Below the pieces are notes generated by a model, which saw nothing but the letters and a program-made list of their open reading frames with translations, did no database searches and was not told the origin of the DNA. Positions 9,039 through 17,519 of a DNA stretch of 54,903 bases are shown piece by piece. A program made the position numbers and the translations under genes. The stretch comes from Gemella sanguinis ATCC 700632 (GTDB taxonomy: Bacteria > Bacillota > Bacilli > Staphylococcales > Gemellaceae), in NCBI RefSeq assembly GCF_000701685.1, contig NZ_JNJO01000010.1, positions 1 to 54,903 of the forward strand. Reading direction: 5' to 3'. Numbering within the stretch: the first letter of the stretch is position 1; the number at the start of each line of letters is the position of its first letter.

Positions 9039-9845
9039 ATGAATTTAATGTCTAAAGAAGAAATAAAAGAACATCAATTGGAGATATTAGATTTTATTGA
9101 TGATATTTGTAAAAAAAATAATATACCATATTTTCTTAGTTATGGTAGTATGCTAGGTGCTGTTAGGCACAAAGGAATGATCCCTTGGGATGATGATATA
9201 GATATATCTTTATATAGAGAAGATTATAATAAATTAATCGATAGCATTAATAAATCCAATCATCCTAAATATAAAGTTTTAGATTACAATAATTCTGATT
9301 GGTATTTCCATAATTTTGCAGCTATTATAGATAATAGTACTATTATAAAAGATACGGTTAAGTATAAACCACATGATACTAGCATTTTTGTTGATGTATT
9401 TCCTATAGACACTTTTGATGATTTGAGCATCATTGAAAAAAGTTACAAACTAGTTGCACTCCGTCAATTATGTTATGTAAAAAAGGATCGTTCAACTTAT
9501 GGAGATAGTAAAATAAAAGACTTTATTCGAGTTATTTGCTGGTATGCACTAAGACTATTTAATCCACGTTTCTTCTATAAAAAAATAGAAAAATTAGTTA
9601 GTAGTAACTCAAAAGAGAACGGAAAATATGAAGGCGCAATAGGTATAAGTAAGGACGGACTAAAAGAGGTCTTCCCTGCTGGTACACTCAAAGACCTTAT
9701 ATATGTTGAATTCGAAGGAAGAAAACTACCAATTCCTAAAAACTATGATAAATTCCTTTCACAATTTTACGGCGACTATATGACACCTCCTTCAGTAGAG
9801 GAACAACAATGGTATAGTCACAATATTCAAGCATATAAAAAATAA
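9039..9845 (+). CDS. licD: LicD-family phosphotransferase (second copy)
   Basis: A 268-residue paralogue of the upstream LicD protein. It has 'YGSMLGAVRHKGMIPWDDD' at about residues 38-56 and 'KLPIPKNYDKFLSQFYGDYM' near the C-terminus, both conserved LicD landmarks. It probably adds phosphocholine from CDP-choline at a second position of the polymer repeat, as pneumococcal LicD2 does. GAGGAG precedes the ATG at 9039; a second ATG three codons later is less well placed. It is the last gene of the tacF operon and ends before a strong bidirectional terminator. Confidence 0.88.
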   Translation: MNLMSKEEIKEHQLEILDFIDDICKKNNIPYFLSYGSMLGAVRHKGMIPWDDDIDISLYREDYNKLIDSINKSNHPKYKVLDYNNSDWYFHNFAAIIDNSTIIKDTVKYKPHDTSIFVDVFPIDTFDDLSIIEKSYKLVALRQLCYVKKDRSTYGDSKIKDFIRVICWYALRLFNPRFFYKKIEKLVSSNSKENGKYEGAIGISKDGLKEVFPAGTLKDLIYVEFEGRKLPIPKNYDKFLSQFYGDYMTPPSVEEQQWYSHNIQAYKK

Positions 9846-9915
9846 TCTTTTTGTTTAAAAAGGAAACTATCTTCCTATCCTTAACAATAGAATTATATAT
9901 TTGATAGCTACGAAA

Positions 9916-9961
9916 AAATACCTTAGAGTTAAATTTTCTCATATTTAACTCTAAGGTATTT
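9916..9961. terminator. Strong bidirectional terminator between licD and the polysaccharide operon
   Basis: A perfect 19-bp stem (9916-9934 with 9943-9961) has an 8-base loop, with A-rich and T-rich flanks. It lies between the convergent licD2 and Wzz-like genes and can terminate both. Confidence 0.85.
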
Positions 9962-9973
9962 CTATTTTTTATA

Positions 9974-11017
9974 TTATAATTTATAAGTAGCAACTCCTAG
10001 CACTTTTTTTCCAACATTTTGAACTATTTGTAACACTTCTTCAAAATTCTTATATCTAGTTATCCCATACTCTTCAACAAACAGTACGTTATCAGCTTTT
10101 ATTATTGTTGTTATTTCATCTATATTTCCTACTGTTATATTATCATTAGTAAGTAACTCACTATATTGTTTTGAGAACTTGTCTATAATTTTTTTATCTG
10201 AAGATAATAATACTACTGCACTATTCCCTGCTTTATACTCTATTAATTCCTTTAAGTTAGAAGCCGAGCTTAGTTTAGTAACAAAATTAATATCATATTT
10301 ACTATAATCACCCGCTCTATTGATTGTTGGATTAAATATATATAGAACTATGTTACCTAAAACAGTTATAATGAATGCCGCAACTCCCAGAACAGCTAAT
10401 CTAATCAATAAACTTACTTTACTAATTCCAGATTCCTGTCCATCTTTCGCTGCTAATTCAAGAGAATTTATCGTTTCTAATTTTTCTATTTTAACATTTG
10501 CGTAAGTATCTTTAAATTTATTAACCACACCATCTAATTTCTTCTCGATAATATCGTTAGCCATTTTACTAGGTGTAAGTATTTTAACAGTTACTCCTGC
10601 GTTATTAACTAAAGGACTTACAGTTATTTTCTTTTCCCAATAATCATAATTAGAATTTTTTAACGTATTAGCACTAGTGTCTAATTCTCTCTCTAATACT
10701 TTCATATCTTTTTCTGACAAATCATTAAATAAGTAAGCTCCATTTATATTGGCTGTAACTAGTTTACCATAAAAGTCACTATATCCTCCAATTTTATTCT
10801 TATCGAAACTTTGTTGCTCTTCTAATGGAGATGTAATTTTATAAGTGATGTATGTATAATAATTTGTTGTATCTTTTACTATTGTTTTATTATTTATTAC
10901 TTTATATGTGTAAGGTATTGCCATTACACAAAATACCAACACTAACACTATAAAATTAATTACCTTTTTTTTATATATATTAGCATATAAATCTGCTATT
11001 GAATAATTTTCAAACAT
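9974..11017 (-). CDS. Wzz-like chain-length protein with degenerate tyrosine-kinase-like C-terminus
   Basis: A 347-residue protein with a transmembrane helix near residues 20-40, an extracytoplasmic domain of about 160 residues and a second helix at about 205-232: the layout of Wzz/CpsC polysaccharide copolymerases. The last 100 residues look like the end of a BY-kinase/ParA fold ('ADNVLFVEEYGITRYKNFEE', then 'KKVLGVATYKL'). Where a Walker A loop would be there is only 'AVVLLSSDKK', with no GxxGxGKT, and there is no tyrosine-rich tail. It is the last gene of the seven-gene operon; its start overlaps the polymerase stop by one base. Its role is probably to set polymer length. Pneumococcal teichoic-acid loci have no such gene. 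Confidence 0.65.
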   Translation of the reverse strand: MFENYSIADLYANIYKKKVINFIVLVLVFCVMAIPYTYKVINNKTIVKDTTNYYTYITYKITSPLEEQQSFDKNKIGGYSDFYGKLVTANINGAYLFNDLSEKDMKVLERELDTSANTLKNSNYDYWEKKITVSPLVNNAGVTVKILTPSKMANDIIEKKLDGVVNKFKDTYANVKIEKLETINSLELAAKDGQESGISKVSLLIRLAVLGVAAFIITVLGNIVLYIFNPTINRAGDYSKYDINFVTKLSSASNLKELIEYKAGNSAVVLLSSDKKIIDKFSKQYSELLTNDNITVGNIDEITTIIKADNVLFVEEYGITRYKNFEEVLQIVQNVGKKVLGVATYKL

Positions 11018-12462
11018 TATTGTTCTCCTTTTCTATTAACTATATGTTTTATATTTTTATTAAGTAATCCTGCTCCTAGAAATATAAGTAAGACTATTCC
11101 CCAAAATTGCATAGTAAACAGACTTAAAAAACTCTCTGAGAAGCTACTTCTTGGCATAAAGAATAGATAATTTAAGATTAAAAGAGTTATACCATAAGCT
11201 AATACTCCCATCCTATAAGCTATTCTCATCATATATATAAATAATATTCCTAACAAAATATTAAATAAAAATACTCCAAAAAAGCCATAATCTGTATATA
11301 ATTCCATTATATAACTACTTCCTATCCCATGACCATTTAAATATTCTTTATCTAAAACAATATACGATATATTATGCGAATAACTGTTACTTTCCAATGC
11401 TAGTTCTACACTGTTAGTAGAATTAACAAATGGCTTCCCTCCAAATAAAATTCCTAGGCTTCCTTTGGTGTAATATTCTAGAATAGGCCCAAAAGTAAAG
11501 TTCACAGTGTCCCTTACCGGTATATTACTATTGTATAAATATCCTCGAGTTAATACTCCAAAACTGGTACCTTGTTTATATATGAAATCTAAGATTAAAT
11601 TACCTATTCCTCCATTTTCAACCTCGGCATCATCTCTAATATAATTTAACAGACCCATAAATATCATTATTAATGGAGTACCTACGTATAAAATAATTTT
11701 TTCTTTAAACCCTATCCATTTTCCTTTTTCCGATTGATTTCTCATAAAATAATATAGAAATGCAAAAATCAAACTTAGTATGAATGGGTTTCTTGTACCT
11801 ATAAATAGGTGTATTGTATTTGCTGCAATAACCATCAGCAAAACAATTGTAGACTGTAATTTTTTAGGTTTAGTCGCTAAATATATACATAACGAATATA
11901 ACATAAACGTAGATATCGTATATGTAAAATATGGCAATTCACTTTTGAAGTTGGCATAATAATCATAATACGTTGTATGCAATCTGAAAATTAATCTTTC
12001 TATTAGTCTTAAAGTATAAAATGGATAAGATATTAGAAAAACTACTAAAGAAACTAATCTAATATTCTTTATATAAACTTGATTCGCTATTCTTTCTTTA
12101 TTTTCACCTTTCTTAGAAACCAATATCCCCCCTAAAAATAAGCCTATTACTGATATAGCTATAATTAGAAATGAAAATTTATATGCTTCCGCCTGATAAG
12201 TATTTAAAACTCCATCTTTAAAATAATCTATTGTAGGTCTCGATACTAGAAACACAAAAATAGTTAAATAAAATATTAAGTGTATAATATAATACTTTAT
12301 GTTAGTAAATGTATATAGGATACTACTAATTAATAGGCTTAACAATGTAAACAGCAATAACTTCAATTCATTAGTATATATATAGGATATACCAATAATA
12401 ATAGTTATAAAATAACTAAGCATAGTTAGTACAAAATATAACTTTTTGCCTTCTATACTCAC
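11017..12462 (-). CDS. Wzy-like polysaccharide repeat-unit polymerase
   Basis: A 481-residue polytopic protein with about 12 hydrophobic segments and a large extracytoplasmic loop in the middle third (around residues 270-370), the architecture of O-antigen/capsule polymerases. It begins with GTG, supported by GAGGAGG 8 bases upstream. It sits between the glycosyltransferase genes and the Wzz-like gene. In pneumococcus a Wzy-like protein (TarP) polymerises teichoic-acid repeats, and this gene may do the same. The alternative is a separate capsular polysaccharide. Confidence 0.75.
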   Translation of the reverse strand: MSIEGKKLYFVLTMLSYFITIIIGISYIYTNELKLLLFTLLSLLISSILYTFTNIKYYIIHLIFYLTIFVFLVSRPTIDYFKDGVLNTYQAEAYKFSFLIIAISVIGLFLGGILVSKKGENKERIANQVYIKNIRLVSLVVFLISYPFYTLRLIERLIFRLHTTYYDYYANFKSELPYFTYTISTFMLYSLCIYLATKPKKLQSTIVLLMVIAANTIHLFIGTRNPFILSLIFAFLYYFMRNQSEKGKWIGFKEKIILYVGTPLIMIFMGLLNYIRDDAEVENGGIGNLILDFIYKQGTSFGVLTRGYLYNSNIPVRDTVNFTFGPILEYYTKGSLGILFGGKPFVNSTNSVELALESNSYSHNISYIVLDKEYLNGHGIGSSYIMELYTDYGFFGVFLFNILLGILFIYMMRIAYRMGVLAYGITLLILNYLFFMPRSSFSESFLSLFTMQFWGIVLLIFLGAGLLNKNIKHIVNRKGEQ

Positions 12463-12476
12463 TCTACTTTCCTCCT

Positions 12477-13466
12477 CTATTCATGTATTCTCTTACTATT
12501 TTCTATATTAGAAAATAATAATTTTCTATACAATTTAACGTTAACAAATAATACTAACGCAGCAATTCTTCTATTTCTTCTAAAAATAGTATTTTTTGAT
12601 ATCTTGACTGCATTTCTTTTTAAAAAGCTCAAAACTTCTCTATAGTGATCTAATTTTCTATAATCTTCCTCTAGAAGCATCTTATCTAAAATAAAGAAAT
12701 GAGCATATGAAAGTCTAAAGAATGCTTCATCTAGTAATCCTCTATATTCTTTAGATATTAAGTCATAATATTTTTTATAAATATCTATATATACCAAATC
12801 TATTTCCCTATATGGTTTTGTTGTAATACTATCCCCTCTATGAAAATAATAATAATAAGGTTTAGTACTGATAGCATATTTATCAGCATAATTTATTAAA
12901 TCATAATGATAAAATGCATCTTCATATATTTTTCCTACCGGAAATTCTAGCTTATCTGCGATTGATTTTTTTAATAGTTTATTACAAATACTTCCAGGTA
13001 TCTTTTCTCCTATCAAATATTCTTTTAGAAAACCTTCTTTATCACAAACAAAATCCATATTTATATCACTGCACTGTGGTGTTTCACTATTTGAGTAAAC
13101 ATTCATTACTCCACAGATAGAAACATCAGCATTTTTTTCCACTATTTGATTATATAGTGTATTTAACATTTCATGGTGAATATAGTCATCTGAATCAATA
13201 AAAATCACGTATTCTCCTGTTGATTCTCTTTCACCATTATTTCTTGCATCTGATAATCCCCCATTTTCTTTGTGGACTACCTTAATTCTATTATCTCTTT
13301 TTGCTAATTCATCACATAGTTCTCCACTATTATCTGTTGAACCATCGTTTACAAGAATTATCTCTAAATTCTTATATGTTTGATTTACAATTGATTCTAC
13401 ACAACGTTCTAAGTACTTTTCTACATTAAAAACTGGTACTATTACGCTAATTAACTCTTTGTTCAT
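12477..13466 (-). CDS. Family 2 glycosyltransferase
   Basis: A 329-residue GT2 enzyme. The N-terminus carries 'ISVIVPVFNVEKYLERCVES', the nucleotide-sugar site 'LVNDGSTDNS' and the metal-binding 'DSDD'. No transmembrane segment is obvious, so it acts on the cytoplasmic face. I place the start at ATG 13466, where GAGGA lies 5 bases upstream and the gene begins 10 bases after the preceding stop. The longer frame starts with a TTG at 13496 inside the upstream gene and has no ribosome site. It probably adds one sugar to the lipid-linked repeat. Donor and acceptor are unknown. Confidence 0.85.
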   Translation of the reverse strand: MNKELISVIVPVFNVEKYLERCVESIVNQTYKNLEIILVNDGSTDNSGELCDELAKRDNRIKVVHKENGGLSDARNNGERESTGEYVIFIDSDDYIHHEMLNTLYNQIVEKNADVSICGVMNVYSNSETPQCSDINMDFVCDKEGFLKEYLIGEKIPGSICNKLLKKSIADKLEFPVGKIYEDAFYHYDLINYADKYAISTKPYYYYFHRGDSITTKPYREIDLVYIDIYKKYYDLISKEYRGLLDEAFFRLSYAHFFILDKMLLEEDYRKLDHYREVLSFLKRNAVKISKNTIFRRNRRIAALVLFVNVKLYRKLLFSNIENSKRIHE

Positions 13467-13476
13467 AACTTCCTCA

Positions 13477-14574
13477 TTATTTAAATATTTTTTCAATATC
13501 TTCTATCTGTTTTTCAATAGTAAACGTAGATAGAAATTCTCTAGCTTCTTCCTTATTAAATACTTCAGATCCTTCTATATATTTAATTATTTCTTCTACT
13601 GCTTGTTCATCTGTATTTATTATTTTCCCAAAACGACCTTTCTGGGATAGCTCTTCAGCACCCCCGACATCTGTTGAAACAAATGGAATACCTAAGCTTA
13701 AAGCTTCCACATAAACTCCTGGAAACCCTTCTTGTTTAGACATAGATAATAATAGCTCCATATCTTTTAAATACTTATATGGATTTTTTTGATATCCTAA
13801 AAAGTGAACATATTGTTGTAAACCATATTGGTCTACTCTTCTTTTTAGTTCTTCTTCAAGTGTTCCAGTACCTATAAAATACAAATGATACTTTTTATCT
13901 TGTTTATGCAATAAGCGAATAACTTCTAATACTCTATCTGAACCTTTATTTTCTTCAATTCTTCCTACTGAACAAATACTATTAGAATTAACTTCAGTAT
14001 CTACACTCTCTTTTGATTTCTCTATTATCTCTTCAAAATTATAGCCGTTATAAATTGTACATAACTTGCTTCTATATTCTGGAAATACTTCTTCAATAGA
14101 TTCTCTAGTTTTCTTCGATATAGCAACAATATTATCAACATCTTTCAAATGTTTTTTATGAGAATTTCTTTTCTCTTCATCATTAAGAAATTCTTCTATA
14201 CTTCCATGTATCCATGCTATTTTTTTTACATTGTTTCTCTTTGAAAAGTTAAAAGGTGGATTCATGATAGTAAATGATACTTCTATATCATACTCATCTT
14301 TTACCAATAATCTTCTTACTATACCAGGAAAATATATACGCAATCTCCATAAAATCGCACGCAATAATCTAGATTGCTTATAACTTTGTAATGACTTTAA
14401 TATAGTCACATTATCTGATATAGGCTCGTATCCTTTATCAAAATGTTCTATCTCCAATATATCTATATCATACTTATCCTTTGGAAGATTTCTAATTACA
14501 GTAGAAAGTATCTTTTCTGCTCCTCCTCCCAACGAGTAAGACCACATAAAAAATAATACTTTTTTCTTAGCCAT
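13477..14574 (-). CDS. Family 4 glycosyltransferase
   Basis: A 365-residue GT-B enzyme. The glycine-rich start 'SLGGGAEKIL' and the C-terminal GT4 motif 'EGFPGVYVEALSLGIPFVST' (with the EX7E pair) are both clear. 'WIHGSIEEF' is also typical. It starts inside the last codons of the upstream licD gene (8-base overlap), so it is translationally coupled. It should add a sugar to the growing repeat unit on the inner membrane face. The specific sugar cannot be inferred. Confidence 0.87.
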   Translation of the reverse strand: MAKKKVLFFMWSYSLGGGAEKILSTVIRNLPKDKYDIDILEIEHFDKGYEPISDNVTILKSLQSYKQSRLLRAILWRLRIYFPGIVRRLLVKDEYDIEVSFTIMNPPFNFSKRNNVKKIAWIHGSIEEFLNDEEKRNSHKKHLKDVDNIVAISKKTRESIEEVFPEYRSKLCTIYNGYNFEEIIEKSKESVDTEVNSNSICSVGRIEENKGSDRVLEVIRLLHKQDKKYHLYFIGTGTLEEELKRRVDQYGLQQYVHFLGYQKNPYKYLKDMELLLSMSKQEGFPGVYVEALSLGIPFVSTDVGGAEELSQKGRFGKIINTDEQAVEEIIKYIEGSEVFNKEEAREFLSTFTIEKQIEDIEKIFK

Positions 14575-15403
14575 AATATTCCCCTTTATATTTAATATAA
14601 CTATTTTCCATATCAGTTATTACCGCATCATGATGTGGTACTTGTTTTTCCTTTGGTGGTGGTGTCATATAATCACCAAAAGCTGTTTTTAAATAAATAT
14701 CATACCCTACAGGAATTGGCATTTTTGTATTTTCAAAATCAATAAAAATATTATCATCAAATGCTTCAATTGGATATTTTTTCTTCATATATCCTGGTCC
14801 TGTACAAAGTTCCGTTATACCATCACTTTCCTCACGTGTATATTTAGTCATTTCACGCTCAGCTTTTTTCCAAATTTTATAGCGTAATGATTTTGGAGTA
14901 AGTCCTAGTAAGATTGTGCTTCCCCACTTCATAATAGCACCATGTTTTTCTGGAATAGTCTGTGCACAAAATAGTGAGTAAATCAATGCCCAACGCACTT
15001 GTTTTTTCCTACTAGATTCATCCTTTGGATAATAATCCAAAGGTATAACATCAAGTGCTAATCCATGAGGCATATCTAGGTCTTGTTGATATGGTTTAAT
15101 ACATGTTGTTTGAGTATCTCTTATCGTGATAAATAAGTTTCTATCTACAAACTTAGAATCACTTTTAGATAAAAAGTACTCTTTTTTAGCATACTTATTC
15201 CACAATTCAGGTAGTTTTTCATAATCTTTTCTTGGCATAAAAAAGTCTAAATCATCATCCCACGGGATAAATCCTTTATTTCTTAAACCACCTATAGCTC
15301 CACCGCCACAAAGGTAACAAAGTAAGTCATGTTCACGACAAAATTCTACAAAATATTCAGCCATTTCTAAACTTTTATTTTGAATTTCTTTTAAACTACT
15401 CAC
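14567..15403 (-). CDS. Third LicD-family phosphotransferase, candidate ribitol-phosphate transferase
   Basis: A 278-residue LicD-family protein with 'GGGAIGGLRNKGFIPWDDDL' at about residues 33-52 and 'KMPIPVGYDIYLKTAFGDYM' near the end. It is more diverged from the two licD copies at 8-10 kb than they are from each other. It starts with GTG; GGAGG lies 7 bases upstream, and the start overlaps the aminotransferase stop. Pneumococcus likewise has a third LicD-type protein (LicD3) among its teichoic-acid glycosyltransferases, thought to add ribitol-phosphate. With tarIJ close by, the same role is plausible here. Phosphocholine transfer is the alternative. Confidence 0.8.
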   Translation of the reverse strand: MSSLKEIQNKSLEMAEYFVEFCREHDLLCYLCGGGAIGGLRNKGFIPWDDDLDFFMPRKDYEKLPELWNKYAKKEYFLSKSDSKFVDRNLFITIRDTQTTCIKPYQQDLDMPHGLALDVIPLDYYPKDESSRKKQVRWALIYSLFCAQTIPEKHGAIMKWGSTILLGLTPKSLRYKIWKKAEREMTKYTREESDGITELCTGPGYMKKKYPIEAFDDNIFIDFENTKMPIPVGYDIYLKTAFGDYMTPPPKEKQVPHHDAVITDMENSYIKYKGEYYG

Positions 15404-16613
15404 CTACAACCTCCGCTACTATTTCTTTGAAGTTTTCAACAATAACCTTAACATCTTCATCACTTAAACGAGTGTGCAGTGGTAAAGTTACTTCATTTAC
15501 AAAATAATCATAAGCATTTGGATAGTCTTCGATATCAAAGCCTAAGTTACTATATGCAGTTAATAGTGGTAATGGTTTATAGTGTACATTACAACTAATT
15601 CCACGCTCTGCCATTTTTGTAATAATTTCACCACGTTGCTCATAGGTAGCACCTTTAATATGTGTAATATATAAATGTCCTGAAGATTTATAAGTATCTG
15701 TATAATGTACTAATGGCACTACTCTAGTTCCTTCAAAGGCCTTATCATATTGTTCTACTAATTCTACTCTACGCTCTAGTAATTCTGAATAACGATCTAG
15801 TTGAACTAAACCGATAGATGCCATAATATCAGTCATATTACATTTATAACCTGGTATAACTATGTCATATTCCCATGAACCAGCTTTTGTTTTAGCTAAA
15901 GCATCTTTAGTTTGACCATGAAGAGAATATATTTGAAACTCTTTATATAGTTCTTCATTATCAAAATTAGGATTTTCTTTCCATGTTACGCTTCCACCTT
16001 CAGCTGTAGTAAAGTTTTTAACTGCGTGGAATGAGAATGTTGTAAAGTCAGCTACTGCACCAACTTTAACACCTTTATAAACACTTCCTAATGCATGAGC
16101 TCCATCGGCCACTACTGCAATACGTCCTAATTTTTTTTGGTATTCACTATTTGCTTTAAATAATGATTTTTTCGCATTTACTACTTCAAAAATTTTGTCA
16201 TAATTGCATGGAATACCTGCTAAATCAACCGGAATTACAGCCTTTGTTTTTTCTGTTATCGCATTTTCTAAAGCTTCATAATCCATTTCGTGACCATCTT
16301 TTTGAATATCAACGATTACAGCTTTCGCCCCAACATGATAAATAACACTACATGATGCAGTGTAAGTCATTGCAGGTACGATAACCTCGTCACCTTCACC
16401 AATACCTAGTACTCTTAGTACTAACTCTAGGGCAGCTGTCGCTGAATTTAAACACACTGTTTTAGGTGTTGTAGTAAATTCTGATAATCTTCTTTCTAAT
16501 TCTTTTGTTTTTGGTCCTGTTGTTATCCAACCAGATTTTAAAGTATCGATTACTTCATTAATCTCATCTTCTGTTATATCTGGTGGTGAAAATGGTATAT
16601 TATATTTTTTCAT
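15396..16613 (-). CDS. DegT/DnrJ-family nucleotide-sugar aminotransferase
   Basis: A 405-residue PLP enzyme of the DegT/DnrJ/EryC1/StrS family. It has 'SGWITTGPKTKELE' near the start, 'VVADGAHALGS' with the PLP-binding Asp (about 170), and the internal aldimine Lys at about 199 in 'FHAVKNFTTAEGG'. It would aminate a 4-keto sugar nucleotide. With the priming sugar transferase directly upstream, a likely product is UDP-2-acetamido-4-amino-2,4,6-trideoxygalactose, the first sugar of pneumococcal teichoic acid. That match is inference. The required 4,6-dehydratase is not in this window. Confidence 0.88.
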   Translation of the reverse strand: MKKYNIPFSPPDITEDEINEVIDTLKSGWITTGPKTKELERRLSEFTTTPKTVCLNSATAALELVLRVLGIGEGDEVIVPAMTYTASCSVIYHVGAKAVIVDIQKDGHEMDYEALENAITEKTKAVIPVDLAGIPCNYDKIFEVVNAKKSLFKANSEYQKKLGRIAVVADGAHALGSVYKGVKVGAVADFTTFSFHAVKNFTTAEGGSVTWKENPNFDNEELYKEFQIYSLHGQTKDALAKTKAGSWEYDIVIPGYKCNMTDIMASIGLVQLDRYSELLERRVELVEQYDKAFEGTRVVPLVHYTDTYKSSGHLYITHIKGATYEQRGEIITKMAERGISCNVHYKPLPLLTAYSNLGFDIEDYPNAYDYFVNEVTLPLHTRLSDEDVKVIVENFKEIVAEVVGE

Positions 16614-16622
16614 TTCTAACTC

Positions 16623-17303
16623 CTATTTTATAACCGCTAAAGCAGTTCTTATCATTATTTTAATATCATTTATAACACTAAATTCTTTAATATATTTTAA
16701 ATTATATTTCATCTTATCTGGTAGAATCTCTTCTACGTAGATATCATCAATACTTCTACCGCTTCCCTTATACTTCTCAATAACTTCATCTTCATCTTTA
16801 TATTCTATGCTAGCTGGAGATGTTATCCCTGCAGGAAGAAGTAATGTTGCATTCATTTCATCTGTATAACGATTTACATATTTAGCAACTTCTGGACGAA
16901 CACCTACAAAACTCATGTCCCCAATTAAAACATTTATTAGTTGCGGGAGCTCATCTAAGCGTACTTTACGAAGTTTATGCCCAACTTTACTGATGCGCGG
17001 GTCATTTTGCTGAGTAACTGCAGCCCCCATCTTATCAGCATCTTTTACCATTGTTCTAAATTTAAAGATTCTAAAAGTTCTACCGTATGTCGTTATTCTC
17101 TCTTGCCTATAAAAAACAGGCCCTTCACTATCTAGTTTTATCCAAATAGCAATTCCTAAAATAATCGGGGATAATGGAATAAGCAAAAGTAATGCTAAAA
17201 CCTTATCGAAAAACAATTTTAAGAATAAAGACACTTTCTTTTTTTGTATATTTTCTCTATATTTCTTTACTATTTCTGTTTCAAATCGTTTATCAACGTT
17301 CAT
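16623..17303 (-). CDS. Priming sugar-phosphate transferase (undecaprenyl-phosphate)
   Basis: A 226-residue bacterial sugar transferase of the WbaP/PglC type. One hydrophobic N-terminal segment (about residues 32-52) is followed by the catalytic domain with 'GPVFYRQERI', 'IFKFRTM' and 'VRLDELPQLINVLIGDMSFV' motifs. It moves a sugar-1-phosphate from a nucleotide sugar onto undecaprenyl phosphate and starts repeat-unit assembly. It is the first gene of the seven-gene minus-strand operon, with AAGGTG before its ATG and an extended -10 promoter at 17389-17397. Confidence 0.9.
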   Translation of the reverse strand: MNVDKRFETEIVKKYRENIQKKKVSLFLKLFFDKVLALLLLIPLSPIILGIAIWIKLDSEGPVFYRQERITTYGRTFRIFKFRTMVKDADKMGAAVTQQNDPRISKVGHKLRKVRLDELPQLINVLIGDMSFVGVRPEVAKYVNRYTDEMNATLLLPAGITSPASIEYKDEDEVIEKYKGSGRSIDDIYVEEILPDKMKYNLKYIKEFSVINDIKIMIRTALAVIK

Positions 17304-17388
17304 TGTTCACCTTACAATGCCACCTAAAGATGAATATCTTAATAAATGGCTACTTCACTCTAAAATACATATAATTTTTATCCCTTTA

Positions 17389-17397
17389 TTATACCAT
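17389..17397 (-). promoter_or_regulatory. Extended -10 promoter of the polysaccharide operon
   Basis: On the minus strand TGGTATAAT (17397-17389) is an extended -10 element. The -35 region 17 bases upstream is weak. The start would be about 75 bases before the sugar-transferase ATG. No other promoter was seen between here and 9974, so all seven genes are probably one transcript. Confidence 0.6.
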
Positions 17398-17471
17398 ATT
17401 TTTTTATAGAACTAAAGAATATATAGAGATATTTTTATATAGAAAACCTTTACCTATCAACCTTTTTAAAA

Positions 17472-17505
17472 AGAGTTACAAAGAAAATAATTTCTCCGTA
17501 ACTCT
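17472..17505 (-). terminator. Terminator of the LPXTG protein gene
   Basis: AGAGTTAC (17472-17479) pairs with GTAACTCT (17498-17505), with an inner GAAA/TTTC pairing shortening the loop. In the minus direction it is followed by a T-run (complement of 17467-17471). It lies 15 bases after the stop of the surface protein gene. Confidence 0.65.
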
Positions 17506-17519
17506 ACCTTATTAATTTT

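Noticed and set aside
9736-9993. 85-codon minus-strand frame overlapping the licD2 end and the terminator
   Set aside because: It overlaps two real genes, runs through a 19-bp terminator stem and has no ribosome site.
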